Assembly (NCBI GenBank): GCA_020025635.1
Contig: JAHHRU010000001.1
Location: forward strand, 62,001-126,000
Direction of reading: 5' to 3'
DNA length: 64,000 bases
From: Allofournierella sp.
GTDB lineage: Bacteria; Bacillota; Clostridia; Oscillospirales; Ruminococcaceae
The number at the start of each line of letters is the position of its first letter. Position 1 is the first letter of the stretch. Positions 39,802 through 48,754 of the stretch are shown here, one piece after another. The position numbers and the translations under genes were made by a program. A model generated the notes under the pieces. That model had not been told where the DNA came from. It made no database searches and saw nothing but the letters and a program-made list of their open reading frames with translations.

Positions 39802-41244
39802 TCAGCCCTTGTGATAGTCGGGTTTTCCCTCATTGCCCACACCGGCAAGCCGCATTTGGCCAAAGCCGGTAACGGCCTCACGGGTGCCGTCCACCGCCGG
39901 GTCGGCATATTGGTGATACCACTTTTGCAGGGTGTCCAAAAGCTCTGCCTTCACGGCGGCATATTCCGGCGCATCGACCAGGTTTTGCTTTTCCTGCGGG
40001 TCTTTTTCCAGATCGTACAGCTCATTGGGGCCGTAAGGATAACGGTGGATGTATTTCCAGCGGCGGTTGCGGATCATGCGGCTGCTGCCGTATTCGTCCA
40101 GGATGACCACATGGTTGTCCTGGTCCTCACCGCCCAGCAGCACCGGCGCAAAGCTTTTGCCGGGCAGGTTTTCCGGCAGGCGGGCACCCAGGCCCAAAAG
40201 TTCATTGAGGGTCTGGATGATGTCATAATGGCTGCACATGCTTTCGGCCACACGGCCCTCGGGGATGCGGCCCGGCCAGCTGGCAATGAAGGGGACCTTC
40301 ACCGCAGTGTCGTAAAGATTGAACGGGAAGGTGCCGTTGCCCTTGCCCCAGATGCCGTGATGGCCCATATTCATGCCATTGTCGCCGGTGAAGATGACCA
40401 GGGTGTTTTCGGCTTCGCCCAGCTCTTCCAGCTTATCCAAAATGCGGCCCACGCCGGCATCCATGGCGGTGATGGCGGCATAATAGCCCCGCAGCAGCCG
40501 CTTGCGCTCTTCGCCTTCGCCCTGGGGCGCGGTGGGGATGCTGTTGGGGTTCAGCGGTTCATCGGGGGTTGCGGTGAACGCACAGTTTCGGTAAAGGTCG
40601 ATGTATTCCCTGGGGTGCTCTTCCTCATCCCAGGGAGAATGGGGAGCGGTGTAGTGCACGCTCAGATAGAAGGGCTTTTCCTGATTGGCTTCTTTTTGCA
40701 GGTAATCCAGCGCATGCTCGGTGATCAGGTCTGTGATATAGCGGTTTTCCAGCTTGACGGTGCCGTTTTCCACCATATCCGGCCGCATATACAGGCAGCC
40801 GCCCCGGCCGATGGTATACCAGTTGGCAAACCCGTGCTGCGGGCAGACACTGTCGCCCAGATGCCACTTGCCGGAAAGCGAGCAGCTGTATCCGGCCTGG
40901 CTGAGCAGGTCGGTGTAGGTGGTCATCCCTTCCAGATAGCGGATGGGCTTGTCTTCACTGGCAAAGCAGGGGTCGCTGCCGATTTCGCCCAGCTTTTCTT
41001 TGTCCAGGCTGCCGCAGCGGATCCAGTCATGCACACCATGCTGCGAGGGGATGCGCCCGGTGAGGATGGATGCCCGTGCCGGGCTGCACACCGGCGAGGC
41101 GCAGAAAAAGTTTTCGAACCGGGTGCCCTTGCGGGCCAAACGGTCCAGGTTCGGGGTTTGCACATCCTGATTTCCGGCGCAGTGCATGGCCCATGCGCCC
41201 TGATCGTCTGTGAGAAAGAAAAGGATGTTCGGCTGTTTTTTCAT
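39802..41244 (-). CDS. Sulfatase (formylglycine type)
   Basis: A 480-residue alkaline-phosphatase-superfamily enzyme. Metal site 'FFLTDDQGAWAM' at residues 9-20, and catalytic motif 'CSPARAS' at residues 53-59, where Cys53 must be converted to formylglycine. 'FTGDNGMNMGHHGIWGKGNG' is the second metal site. No signal peptide is visible, so it is probably cytoplasmic. A maturase gene is not in the window. With GH95 nearby it may process sulfated, fucosylated host glycans. Confidence 0.9.
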   Translation of the reverse strand: MKKQPNILFFLTDDQGAWAMHCAGNQDVQTPNLDRLARKGTRFENFFCASPVCSPARASILTGRIPSQHGVHDWIRCGSLDKEKLGEIGSDPCFASEDKPIRYLEGMTTYTDLLSQAGYSCSLSGKWHLGDSVCPQHGFANWYTIGRGGCLYMRPDMVENGTVKLENRYITDLITEHALDYLQKEANQEKPFYLSVHYTAPHSPWDEEEHPREYIDLYRNCAFTATPDEPLNPNSIPTAPQGEGEERKRLLRGYYAAITAMDAGVGRILDKLEELGEAENTLVIFTGDNGMNMGHHGIWGKGNGTFPFNLYDTAVKVPFIASWPGRIPEGRVAESMCSHYDIIQTLNELLGLGARLPENLPGKSFAPVLLGGEDQDNHVVILDEYGSSRMIRNRRWKYIHRYPYGPNELYDLEKDPQEKQNLVDAPEYAAVKAELLDTLQKWYHQYADPAVDGTREAVTGFGQMRLAGVGNEGKPDYHKG

Positions 41245-41291
41245 AATCGATTCCGCCCTTTTTTATGATAAAATCGCTCATAGGGAATGGG

Positions 41292-41325
41292 AAAACCGGC
41301 AGTTCAAGCGGGAACTGCCGGTTTC
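41292..41325. terminator. Terminator-like hairpin between sulfatase and Pcp genes
   Basis: AAACCGGCAGTTC pairs with GAACTGCCGGTTT. It lies downstream of the minus-strand peptidase gene (41388) and upstream of the sulfatase gene. Confidence 0.65.
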
Positions 41326-41387
41326 GCCCTTTACGCTGCTGTTATTTTACCAAATTATGCACCCGTTTTCAAGGGCACAGCGGATGT

Positions 41388-42452
41388 TCATTCTTCGGCA
41401 ATGCAGCGAAGCGCCGCTTCCAAAGCAAGCACGATCTGGTCCAGGGTGAGGCCGGGCATCCCCGGCTTTTTTGCGGCCTGCTGGGGCAGATACGGCACAT
41501 GGACAAAGCCTGCCCGGGTGTTTGGCAGCTTCTCTTTGCACAGATGCAGGGCCGAATACAAAAGCTGGTTGCACACAAAGGTGCCGGCTGTATTGGAAAT
41601 TCTGGCGGGCAGGCCCTGCTGCCGGATGGCCCCGACCATCTTCTTGACCGGGAGGGTGGAAAACAGCGCGTTTTCGCCCCCCGGCACCACCGGCTCGTCC
41701 ACCGGCCGGCGGCCCTCGTTATCCGGGATGGAGGCATCCATCAGGTTGATCGCCACCCGCTCGGGGGTAACGGCATCCCGCCCGCCGGCCTGCCCCACGC
41801 AGAGGATGGCATCCGGCTTTTCCCGCTCGGCCGCCTTCGCAAGCACCCGGGCAGAGGCGCCGAACACGGTGGGCACCTCCAGCCGGATAAGCTCCACCCC
41901 TTCAGGCGGGCGCACCCGCTTCACCGCTTCCAGCGCCGGGTTCACCGTTTCGCCGCCAAAGGGATCAAAGCCGGTGATGAGGATCTTTTTCACCGGGCCG
42001 CTGCCGGCCCGGCCATCCAGCCCGTAAAGCCCCGGCAGGCCCAGCTTTTGCCGCAGCAGAGCCGAAATATCCTCAATGCCCGGGTTTCCCATTGCAAGCG
42101 CACCGCTGTAACGGTATTCTCTGCCGGCTTCGTTTACCAAAACAAGGCTCCACTCCCCTGTTTCCGGCTCCGGGCCCTTGGGCGGGCAGGCGAAGATCCG
42201 GGCCAGCTCTTCCAAAAGCAGCCGGGCCGTTCCTTCGCCGGGCTGCCATTCCCGGCTGGCAAGGCAGGGGCGACTTTCGCCGCTGCCATAAGAGGAGAAC
42301 AAGGCCCTTCCCTCCTGCCAGAGATTCAGCTGCTGCTCGGTTTCTTCGCCCGGCCGGGGCAGTGCGCCGAAGCCCTCCCGGCTGGAATAAAGCCGGCAGG
42401 CACAGGGTACGCCGGCAAAGCCGTTTTTTGTGTTTGCATCCATGGGTTCCAT
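41388..42452 (-). CDS. Pyroglutamyl-peptidase I with an N-terminal extension
   Basis: Residues ~137-354 are a complete C15 peptidase: 'KKILITGFDPFGGETVNPAL', 'ILCVGQAGGRDAVTPERVAI' (catalytic Glu), 'ISNTAGTFVCNQLLYSAL' (catalytic Cys), and 'AGFVHVPYLP' (catalytic His). The usual protein is about 215 residues. The first ~135 residues here (MEPMDANTKNGFAGVPCACR onward) are an extra domain with 'LWQEGRALFSSYGSGESRPC' and 'GEWSLVLVNEAGREYRYSGA' that I do not recognise. The start is supported by its ribosome site. Confidence 0.82.
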   Translation of the reverse strand: MEPMDANTKNGFAGVPCACRLYSSREGFGALPRPGEETEQQLNLWQEGRALFSSYGSGESRPCLASREWQPGEGTARLLLEELARIFACPPKGPEPETGEWSLVLVNEAGREYRYSGALAMGNPGIEDISALLRQKLGLPGLYGLDGRAGSGPVKKILITGFDPFGGETVNPALEAVKRVRPPEGVELIRLEVPTVFGASARVLAKAAEREKPDAILCVGQAGGRDAVTPERVAINLMDASIPDNEGRRPVDEPVVPGGENALFSTLPVKKMVGAIRQQGLPARISNTAGTFVCNQLLYSALHLCKEKLPNTRAGFVHVPYLPQQAAKKPGMPGLTLDQIVLALEAALRCIAEE

Positions 42453-42591
42453 TTTTGCGCCCCCTTTTGTTTTTAATCAGTATAGCACACCGGCCCCGGC
42501 GGGCAAAGCTCGACGGGCCGAAAAAATCGTGTTATACTGAAAACTGACCGCTTTTCAGCGGCCAAACCATTTCAGGAAAGAAGGACAGATC

Positions 42592-43461
42592 ATGGATCGA
42601 CTGTGTTCAGACTGCATCCGGTGCCTTTTGAAAAATGTTTCGGACATTCCGGAAAATACACCGGAAGCCATCCGGCTTGACTATATGCAGCAGGCACTGG
42701 CTATTTTGGCAGACGCCCCGCACACAGCCAGCGCCCCGGTCATTGCATGGGAGATCAGCCGGGCAAGACAGGCGTTTTTCGGCCCGGATATGGGGTACGC
42801 AGCGCTGAAACGCCGCTTCAACCAGCTGATGCTGGGCTGCGAAGAGGCCGTGCAGGCACGCATCCGCCGGGCGGCAGACCCGCTGTTCAGCGCAATGCGC
42901 TTTGCGCTTGCAGGCAATTACATCGACTTTGGAGCACTGGACAATGTGGACGAAGCCGAGCTTTTGAAGATGCTGGAAAACGCGGACGATATCCCGCTGG
43001 ACCCTGCGCTTTGCGAGGAGCTGCGAAGCCGGCTGGCATCAGCCCAAAGGCTGGTGTACCTTACCGATAACTGCGGCGAGGTGGTGCTGGACAAGCTCTT
43101 TTTAAAGGAGATCCGCCGCCAGTACCCGCAGCTTTCGGTGACCATTCTGGTGCGGGGCGAGCCGGTTCTCAACGATGCCACTTTGGAGGATGCACGTCAG
43201 GTGGGGCTGTTTCAGGCGGGCCGGGTGATCGGCAGCGGAAACGGTGTTGCCGGCACCTGCCTTGAGATGCTTTCAGAGGAAGCTGCCCAGGCTGTGAACG
43301 AAGCCGACCTCATCCTTGCGAAGGGCCAGGGGAATTTTGAAACGCTGCGGGGCTGCGGCAAAAACATTTATTACCTGTTTTTGTGCAAATGCGAAATGTT
43401 CGCCCGCCGGTTTGGTGTGGAGCGCTTGACCGGAATGCTGATCCATGACCGTTTGGTTTGA
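42592..43461 (+). CDS. DUF89 / ARMT1-like damage-control phosphatase family protein
   Basis: A 289-residue protein with the bacterial DUF89 opening 'CSDCIRCLLKN' and metal site region 'LVYLTDNCGEVVLDKLFLKE' at about residues 155-175. 'PVLNDATLEDARQVGL', 'ADLILAKGQGNFETLRG' and 'YYLFLCKCE' follow, all typical. Members hydrolyse phosphate esters of damaged metabolites; the substrate here is unknown. GAAAGAAGGAC precedes the ATG. Confidence 0.87.
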   Translation: MDRLCSDCIRCLLKNVSDIPENTPEAIRLDYMQQALAILADAPHTASAPVIAWEISRARQAFFGPDMGYAALKRRFNQLMLGCEEAVQARIRRAADPLFSAMRFALAGNYIDFGALDNVDEAELLKMLENADDIPLDPALCEELRSRLASAQRLVYLTDNCGEVVLDKLFLKEIRRQYPQLSVTILVRGEPVLNDATLEDARQVGLFQAGRVIGSGNGVAGTCLEMLSEEAAQAVNEADLILAKGQGNFETLRGCGKNIYYLFLCKCEMFARRFGVERLTGMLIHDRLV

Positions 43462-43490
43462 TCTTTGCCCAAAAGAAAAAGGAGTACAAA

Positions 43491-44009
43491 ATGAACAATG
43501 AAGCAAATCCCCGGCTGGTTTTGGCCCAGCCGGAGGATCTGGATGAGATCTGTGAGCTGTGCCATCTGGTGGCGGTCCACACCCCGGCTTCCTGCTGGAA
43601 TGAGGAGTATCCAAACCGGGAGCTCCTTTCCGATGACATCCGCTGCCGCAGCCTTTACAAGGTGGTGCACGGGGGAAAAATCATTTCCATCATGCAGATC
43701 CGGCCCTGGGCCGATTTTCTGGCTTCGGAGGAAGACCCCGATACCGGCGACTGGGACCCCTCCATCCAAAACCCCTGCGCTTTGGGCCGCTTCTGTGTTC
43801 TGCCCGCCATGCAGGGCCATGGCCTTGGCCGCCGGGTGATGGCCGCATCGCTGGAAAAGGCCCGGGATATGGGCTATGACGGCGCGTTTTTCCACGCGGT
43901 GAAAAGCAACAGCGCAGCGGTTCATATTTACGATTCCATGGGCTTTCGCCGCACCGGTGAGCAGCATTCCTACGGGCTGGACCTGGTGCTGTTTGAAATG
44001 AAGCTTTGA
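43491..44009 (+). CDS. GNAT-family N-acetyltransferase
   Basis: Start ATG 43491 (MNNEANPRLVLAQPEDLDEI) after AAAAGGAG. The 172-residue protein has the acetyl-CoA loop 'PAMQGHGLGRRVMAASLEKA' near residue 105 and the family's 'NSAAVHIYDSMGFRRTGE'. Substrate unknown. It lies 29 bases after the DUF89 gene and is probably co-transcribed. Confidence 0.87.
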   Translation: MNNEANPRLVLAQPEDLDEICELCHLVAVHTPASCWNEEYPNRELLSDDIRCRSLYKVVHGGKIISIMQIRPWADFLASEEDPDTGDWDPSIQNPCALGRFCVLPAMQGHGLGRRVMAASLEKARDMGYDGAFFHAVKSNSAAVHIYDSMGFRRTGEQHSYGLDLVLFEMKL

Positions 44010-44020
44010 TTTTTGCAGAC

Positions 44021-44067
44021 AAAAATGCCCGCCGACCTTGAAAGACATGGCCGGCGGGCATTTTTTT
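44021..44067. terminator. Bidirectional terminator
   Basis: AAATGCCCGCCGG-like arm pairs with CCGGCGGGCATTT and is followed by TTTTTTT on the plus strand. It separates the acetyltransferase from the converging metallopeptidase gene. Confidence 0.8.
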
Positions 44068-44797
44068 ACCAGCAGGCGTGGCTTTTGGCAAGCGCTGCCC
44101 GGTGGGTTTTCCAGTCCGGCATCCGGGCTGCCACCAGGGCATAGAACCGGGGCGAATGGTCCGGTTGGATCAGATGGCAGTATTCATGCAGCACCACATA
44201 GCGCACACAGTCCAGCGGGGCGGCCAGCAGCCGGGTGTTCAGGGTGATCACCTTTTTCTGGCAGTGGCAGGTGCCCCAGCGGGTTTTCATATCCCGCATT
44301 TTGAGGGCCGGGCGGGCAATGCCCCGGGCCTCGAAGGGCGGATAGGCCTCGGCCATGAGCGCTTCAAAAAGCCTTTTTGCGGCTTCGTCCCAGTATTTTC
44401 GAAAGGCCTTTTCCCGCTGGGCCGGGTCCTCGGGGTCTTTCAGGGTGAGGATGAGTTTTCCCTCTTCCAGCCGGCCGCCGGAAAAGCTGCCCTTTTCCGT
44501 TTGCAGGGTGAAGGGCCGGTCCAGGATCCAGATGGTTTCGCCGTTTTCATACCGGCGGGCAGCGGGGGCGTTTTGGCTTTGCGCAAGAAAGCGCTGCCGG
44601 GCCGCGCGGATAAAGTCTTCCCGGCTGATGACAAAGGCATCGATGCGGGCGGCGGCCACCCGGGAATTCGCCGAGACCCGCACGGTTCCGTCGTGCAGGA
44701 TGCGCAGATTGATGTTTTTGACCCGTTTGCGCTCAAGGGTATATTCAAGCGGGCCGGCAGCCCCCTGCAGGGTGCGCCGTGTTTCGTTTTGGGCCAC
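44066..44797 (-). CDS. YgjP/M48-like metallopeptidase (DUF45)
   Basis: A 243-residue protein with zinc-binding 'YVVLHEYCHLIQPDHSPRFY' (HExxH, about residues 200-205) and 'KMRDMKTRWGTCHCQKKVIT' upstream of it. These two blocks define DUF45/YgjP, a SprT-like minimal metalloprotease group. The N-terminal half is a beta domain. The physiological substrate is unknown. Confidence 0.88.
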   Translation of the reverse strand: MAQNETRRTLQGAAGPLEYTLERKRVKNINLRILHDGTVRVSANSRVAAARIDAFVISREDFIRAARQRFLAQSQNAPAARRYENGETIWILDRPFTLQTEKGSFSGGRLEEGKLILTLKDPEDPAQREKAFRKYWDEAAKRLFEALMAEAYPPFEARGIARPALKMRDMKTRWGTCHCQKKVITLNTRLLAAPLDCVRYVVLHEYCHLIQPDHSPRFYALVAARMPDWKTHRAALAKSHACW

Positions 44798-44824
44798 GAA
44801 GAGCCTCCTTTCCTGCCAAAGGAA

Positions 44825-44863
44825 GAAAGCCCGCCGGCTTTTGAAACGGCCGGCGGGCTTTTC
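44825..44863. terminator. Terminator after pepF
   Basis: AAAGCCCGCCGG pairs with CCGGCGGGCTTT. On the minus strand it lies just past the pepF stop. Confidence 0.75.
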
Positions 44864-44880
44864 AGTTTGTGTTACGGTTT

Positions 44881-46686
44881 TCAGCCGTTGAGCTTTTCCA
44901 GCTCTTCGATCAGCTCGCCGAACAATTCCAGAGCGGAGTTGATGGGAGCGGGGCTGGACATATCCACACCGGCCAGCTTCAGCAGGCTGATGGGGTCGGC
45001 GCTGCCGCCGCCGGACAGGAACTTCTTATAATCCCGAACAGCGGGCTCACCCTCGGCCAGGATGCGGTTGGCAATGGCCACAGCGGCGGAGAAGCCGGTG
45101 GCATACTGGAACACATAGTAGTTGTAGAAGAAGTGGGGGATGCGGGCCCATTCCAGGCTGATGCCCTCGTCGGAGATCATGTCGGGGCCGAAGTAGAGCT
45201 TGTTCAGCTCCCAGTACTTCTGGCTCAGGGCCTCAGCGGTGAGGGTATCGCCCTTTTCGGCCATTCTGCCCATTTCCAGCTCGAACTCGGCAAACATGGT
45301 CTGGCGGTAAACGGTGCCCTTGAACTGATCCAGGAAGTGGTTGATCAGGTACATCCGCTCTTTCTTGTCTGTGGTTTTGGACAGCAGGTGGCGCATCAGC
45401 AGCACCTCGTTGCAGGTGGAAGCCACCTCGGCCACGAAGATGACATAATCGCTCTGGCTTACCGGCTGGTACTTGTTGCTGTGGTAGCTGTGCAGTGCAT
45501 GGCCCATTTCATGAGCCAGGGTGAACATGCTGTCCAGGGTGTCCTTCTGGTTCAGCAGCACATAGGGGTGGGGCTTGGCAGAGCCGGAAGAATAGGCGCC
45601 GCCCCGCTTGCCCTCGTTGGGGTAAACGTCGATCCAGCGCTCGGTGAAGCCCTTCTTGAGCAGGTCGGTGTAATCCTCGCCCAGAACGGCCAGGGCCTCC
45701 AGAACGGTTTCCTTTGCCTGCTCGTAGGGGATGGTCTGTGCAGCATCGGCCACAATGGGAGTGTACACATCGTACATGTGCAGCTCGTCCACACCCAGCA
45801 TCTTTTTGCGCAGGGCCACATAGCGGTACATTTTGTCCATGTTCTGGTGGACCGCCTCGATCAGGTTCAGATAAACCTCGGTGGGCACCTCGGTCACATC
45901 CAGAGAAGCGGCCAGGGTGCTTTCGTACTTGCGGGCATTGGCAAAAAAGCGCAGCTGGCGGAACTGGGCATCCAGGGTTGCGGCCGCGGTGTTCTTGAAC
46001 TGGTCCATGACCTTGTAATAGCCCTCAAACGCATTCCTGCGCAGCACCCGGTCGGCGCTTTCCATCAAGGGGACCAGGGAGCTGTTGGTCAGCTGGTGGG
46101 TGCCGCCCTCACCGTCGGTCACATCGGGAAAGCGCAGATCCGCATTGCGGAACACGCCGGAGATGTTGTCCGGCGCATCGGCCATTTCGCCGGCGGCGGC
46201 AAGCAGGGTCTCCTCAGCGGGAGAAAGGATGTGGGCCGCACGGCGGCGGATGCGGTACAGGCTGCGGCGGTACTCTTCCAGAGCGGGCTGGGCGGCGTAG
46301 AAGCCGTTCAGGGTCTCTTCGGGGATGGCCATGATCTCCGGCACAGCAAAGGCGCTGGCAGAAGAGATGGTGACCAGCGTATTCATGGCCTTGCCCTTCA
46401 TGTTCAGGTAAACACCGTTTGCGGTGTCCTGGTCGGACTTGCAGCTGGCATAGCCATGCAGCTTGCCCAGGCGGACCTCGGCCTCATCTTCCAGCTTCAT
46501 GAACGAAAGCAGGGTCTCGGCGCTTTCGCCCAGGCGGCCGGCAAAGGCGGTGTAGCGGGCGGGCATTTCCTTCAGGGCTTCGTATTCGGCCTCCCAGGCC
46601 TCATCGGATTCAAAAATATCGCAAAGGTTCCAGGTGTTTTCCTCGGCAACCTCGCTGCGTTTGGGCAGTGTATTCTGCATATTCAT
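44881..46686 (-). CDS. pepF: Oligoendopeptidase F
   Basis: A 601-residue M3B peptidase. N-terminal 'TWNLCDIFESDEAWEAEYEAL' is typical. The zinc motif 'LAHEMGHALHSYHS' (HExxH) lies near residue 390, with the third ligand region 'FVAEVASTCNEVLL' after it and 'NYYVFQYATGFSAA' near the end. It cleaves short peptides in the cytoplasm. Length is as expected. An AAAGGAGC site precedes the ATG. Confidence 0.93.
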   Translation of the reverse strand: MNMQNTLPKRSEVAEENTWNLCDIFESDEAWEAEYEALKEMPARYTAFAGRLGESAETLLSFMKLEDEAEVRLGKLHGYASCKSDQDTANGVYLNMKGKAMNTLVTISSASAFAVPEIMAIPEETLNGFYAAQPALEEYRRSLYRIRRRAAHILSPAEETLLAAAGEMADAPDNISGVFRNADLRFPDVTDGEGGTHQLTNSSLVPLMESADRVLRRNAFEGYYKVMDQFKNTAAATLDAQFRQLRFFANARKYESTLAASLDVTEVPTEVYLNLIEAVHQNMDKMYRYVALRKKMLGVDELHMYDVYTPIVADAAQTIPYEQAKETVLEALAVLGEDYTDLLKKGFTERWIDVYPNEGKRGGAYSSGSAKPHPYVLLNQKDTLDSMFTLAHEMGHALHSYHSNKYQPVSQSDYVIFVAEVASTCNEVLLMRHLLSKTTDKKERMYLINHFLDQFKGTVYRQTMFAEFELEMGRMAEKGDTLTAEALSQKYWELNKLYFGPDMISDEGISLEWARIPHFFYNYYVFQYATGFSAAVAIANRILAEGEPAVRDYKKFLSGGGSADPISLLKLAGVDMSSPAPINSALELFGELIEELEKLNG

Positions 46687-46746
46687 GCTCCTTTCGCATT
46701 TGGATACTTGGCGGGTATGCGTATTGCCATGCGGTTATTATAGCAC

Positions 46747-46795
46747 AACTGCCCGCCCGGGGGAAGTATCCGGGCGGGCAGTTTGGGGCTTTTTG
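46747..46795. terminator. Hairpin between degV and pepF
   Basis: ACTGCCCGCCCGG pairs with CCGGGCGGGCAGT. On the plus strand GGGGCTTTTTG follows. The minus-strand side holds a TATAAT box for pepF directly after the stem, so the hairpin may also shape that promoter. Confidence 0.4.
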
Positions 46796-46896
46796 TGCGA
46801 AAAGTGTCCGGCAGATTTTTGCCGTTCTTTGCTTTTTCCCTTTTTTAAAACGGCCCGGTGCAGCACAAAAGCATGGTGCTGCAAAGGCGCTTTTCT

Positions 46897-47799
46897 TCAG
46901 GCGTTTGCTTTTTTCAGCATGCCCATGCCCATGGGCCAGGGGCCGGTATGAACGCCGATGGTTGCGCCGATCTGAGCGCTGCCCCGGTCGTCCGGGTGCT
47001 TTTTCACGGTATCCAGGCAGATCGCAAGGTCTTCCCGGAACTCATCGTATTCCGGCGGGGGCAGGCCGATGCCGGTGATGCACAGGTACTGGTCAAGATC
47101 GATGTTTTCATCCTTTACGAACTGGGCAAAATCCCGGATGACCCGCTGAAGGGATTTTTTGCGCCCGCGGCACACCTGTGTGGTGCCAAGATCGCCGGTT
47201 TCACCAAAGAAATGCAGCACCGGCTTCAAATTGAGGACACTGCCGGCAATGCTGGCCACCTTGCCCAGGCGGCCGCCGTGCTCAAGATATTTCAGGTCGT
47301 TGGTGGTGAAGAAGATGTGGCCGGTTTTGCGGATCTCCTCCAAAAGGGGGACAGCCTCGCAAAGCGCAAGGTTCAGATCCCGCAGGCGGACGGCCTCCTG
47401 CACGAACAAACCTTCCAGCGCAGTGACCAGCTGGGAGTCCATCACATGGATGACTGCATCGGGATATTCCTCAAGCAGGGTCATGCGGGCGTTTTGAGCC
47501 GACTGGAAGGACCCGCTGAATTTGCTGGTGAGGCAGATGCACAGCACCGGCCGGCCGGCTTTCACCAAAGGCTGCATGGCATCCACATAATCCTGAACAG
47601 AGGGCATTGAGGTTTTGGGGAAGCAGTCGGAATGCTCCACCATGGTGGTGTAGAAATCCTGAATGGAAATGTCTACCCCTTCCCGAAGGTAGTTCTGTCC
47701 ATCCATTGAAACATAGAACGGGACCACACGGACCCCGGCCTTGTCGGTTGTTTCACGAGGCAGATCAGCAGAGCTGTCGCACACGATCTCGAATTTCAT
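46897..47799 (-). CDS. DegV family fatty-acid-binding protein
   Basis: Start ATG 47799 (MKFEIVCDSSADLPRETTDK); the frame stays open upstream as far as 48552 but that part is antisense to ireB and repetitive. The 300-residue protein has the DegV opening with 'CDSSADLP', then 'FPKTSMPSVQDYVDAM' and 'LCICLTSKFSGSFQSAQNAR', which line the fatty-acid pocket, and 'LKYLEHGGRLGKVASIAGSV'. Such FakB-type proteins present fatty acids to a kinase. Confidence 0.9.
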   Translation of the reverse strand: MKFEIVCDSSADLPRETTDKAGVRVVPFYVSMDGQNYLREGVDISIQDFYTTMVEHSDCFPKTSMPSVQDYVDAMQPLVKAGRPVLCICLTSKFSGSFQSAQNARMTLLEEYPDAVIHVMDSQLVTALEGLFVQEAVRLRDLNLALCEAVPLLEEIRKTGHIFFTTNDLKYLEHGGRLGKVASIAGSVLNLKPVLHFFGETGDLGTTQVCRGRKKSLQRVIRDFAQFVKDENIDLDQYLCITGIGLPPPEYDEFREDLAICLDTVKKHPDDRGSAQIGATIGVHTGPWPMGMGMLKKANA

Positions 47800-48321
47800 C
47801 TGTTTCCTGACAGGCCTGCTCCCCTTTGCCGGGCAGGGAGGGTGCAATTGATCGCCGCTCCAGCCTGTTTTCCTTCCTTGTTTCCATTCATCTTTTGGAA
47901 TGTTTGTTTTCATTTTATCACTGTGCACCGGTTTCCACAAGATGCAAAGCCTACCACAAAAGAGGACTTTTGTCGGGTTGCAATGAAAATATTGCAATAA
48001 AAATATGATAAAAGTATGAAAGGAACGCATAATAAGCTTTACGGCAGGCGGATTTGTGCCGGTTTGAAATGCGTTTTCACCGAGTCGGACCGATTCGATG
48101 CCGAGTCGGGTCCGTACGGGCGGTATACCTATACCTATACCTATACCTATACCTATCCCTGCTCCTATTCCTAAGCCTATCATCATCCTCTGCTGATGAG
48201 GGCTGCCGCCGGGATGATGATGACAGAGTGCGATAATTTGTTGAATTTGCCGATTGAAAAACGGCATTGTTTTGCGTACACTAGTATTTACAGATAGTTT
48301 TTTCAAAAGGGGGCTGTTCTT
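47800..48321. other. Intergenic region with hexamer repeats, direct repeats and a dyad
   Basis: No gene is seen in this 520-base gap. It contains CCGAGTCGG repeats near 48079-48108, a run of about five TACCTA units at 48124-48158, an inverted repeat TCATCATCC...GGATGATGATGA (48178-48224), and the ireB promoter at 48254-48282. The upstream half (47830-48050) holds the degV promoter side and is AT-rich near 47980. Confidence 0.6.
48254..48282 (+). promoter_or_regulatory. Promoter of ireB
   Basis: TTGAAA-N17-TACACT, 39 bases before the start codon. Confidence 0.7.
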
Positions 48322-48567
48322 ATGTCTGATCCAACTGCTGTATTCTCGATCTATGACGAGAAAGAGCGCGAAATCCACGCTGTGGTGCAGGAGGTATACG
48401 ATGCCCTGAAGGAAAAGGGTTATAACCCCATCAACCAGCTTGTGGGTTATATTTTGTCGGAGGACCCCACCTACATTACCACCTACCGGAACGCCCGTGC
48501 CCTGATCCGCAAGGTCGACCGGGACGATATCCTGCAGGCAATGGTTCGTCATTACGTTGATCTGTAA
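48322..48567 (+). CDS. ireB: IreB-family regulatory phosphoprotein
   Basis: An 81-residue protein (MSDPTAVFSIYDEKEREIHA ... 'YNPINQLVGYILSEDPTYIT'), near-identical in pattern to IreB/UPF0297, which is phosphorylated by the PASTA kinase IreK in enterococci and affects cephalosporin tolerance. The usual neighbour genes (ruvX, mltG-type) do not follow; a terminator does. AAAGGGGGCT precedes the ATG. Confidence 0.92.
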   Translation: MSDPTAVFSIYDEKEREIHAVVQEVYDALKEKGYNPINQLVGYILSEDPTYITTYRNARALIRKVDRDDILQAMVRHYVDL

Positions 48568-48580
48568 CTGAAACGTTTCA

Positions 48581-48617
48581 GGCGGGCGGCTTTTTTTAAA
48601 GCTGCCCGCCTTTTCTT
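48581..48617 (+). terminator. Terminator after ireB
   Basis: GGCGGGCGGC pairs with GCTGCCCGCC (one wobble) and is followed by TTTTCTT. Confidence 0.8.
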
Positions 48618-48754
48618 ATTGGGCCTTTTCAAGGGGCGTTTTTCGCTGTGAAAAGCCGGTGCCGGAGCGTTTGGTTTTGCAGCTTTTGCCCCGACGGCAG
48701 CGGCTTCAGCGCAAAAAAGGCCGCTCTTGTAGGCTTTTGTGGGTTCTCTGACCA

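Noticed and set aside
44869..46743. A 624-codon plus-strand open frame
   Set aside because: It is the antisense of pepF, a clear full-length gene.
48124..48158. CRISPR-like array
   Set aside because: The repeats are six bases long and contiguous, with no spacers and no cas genes.
47800..48552. Extension of the degV frame by 250 codons, including a GIGIGI run
   Set aside because: The run comes from the TACCTA repeats, and the rest is antisense to ireB; DegV homology and the ribosome site start at 47799.
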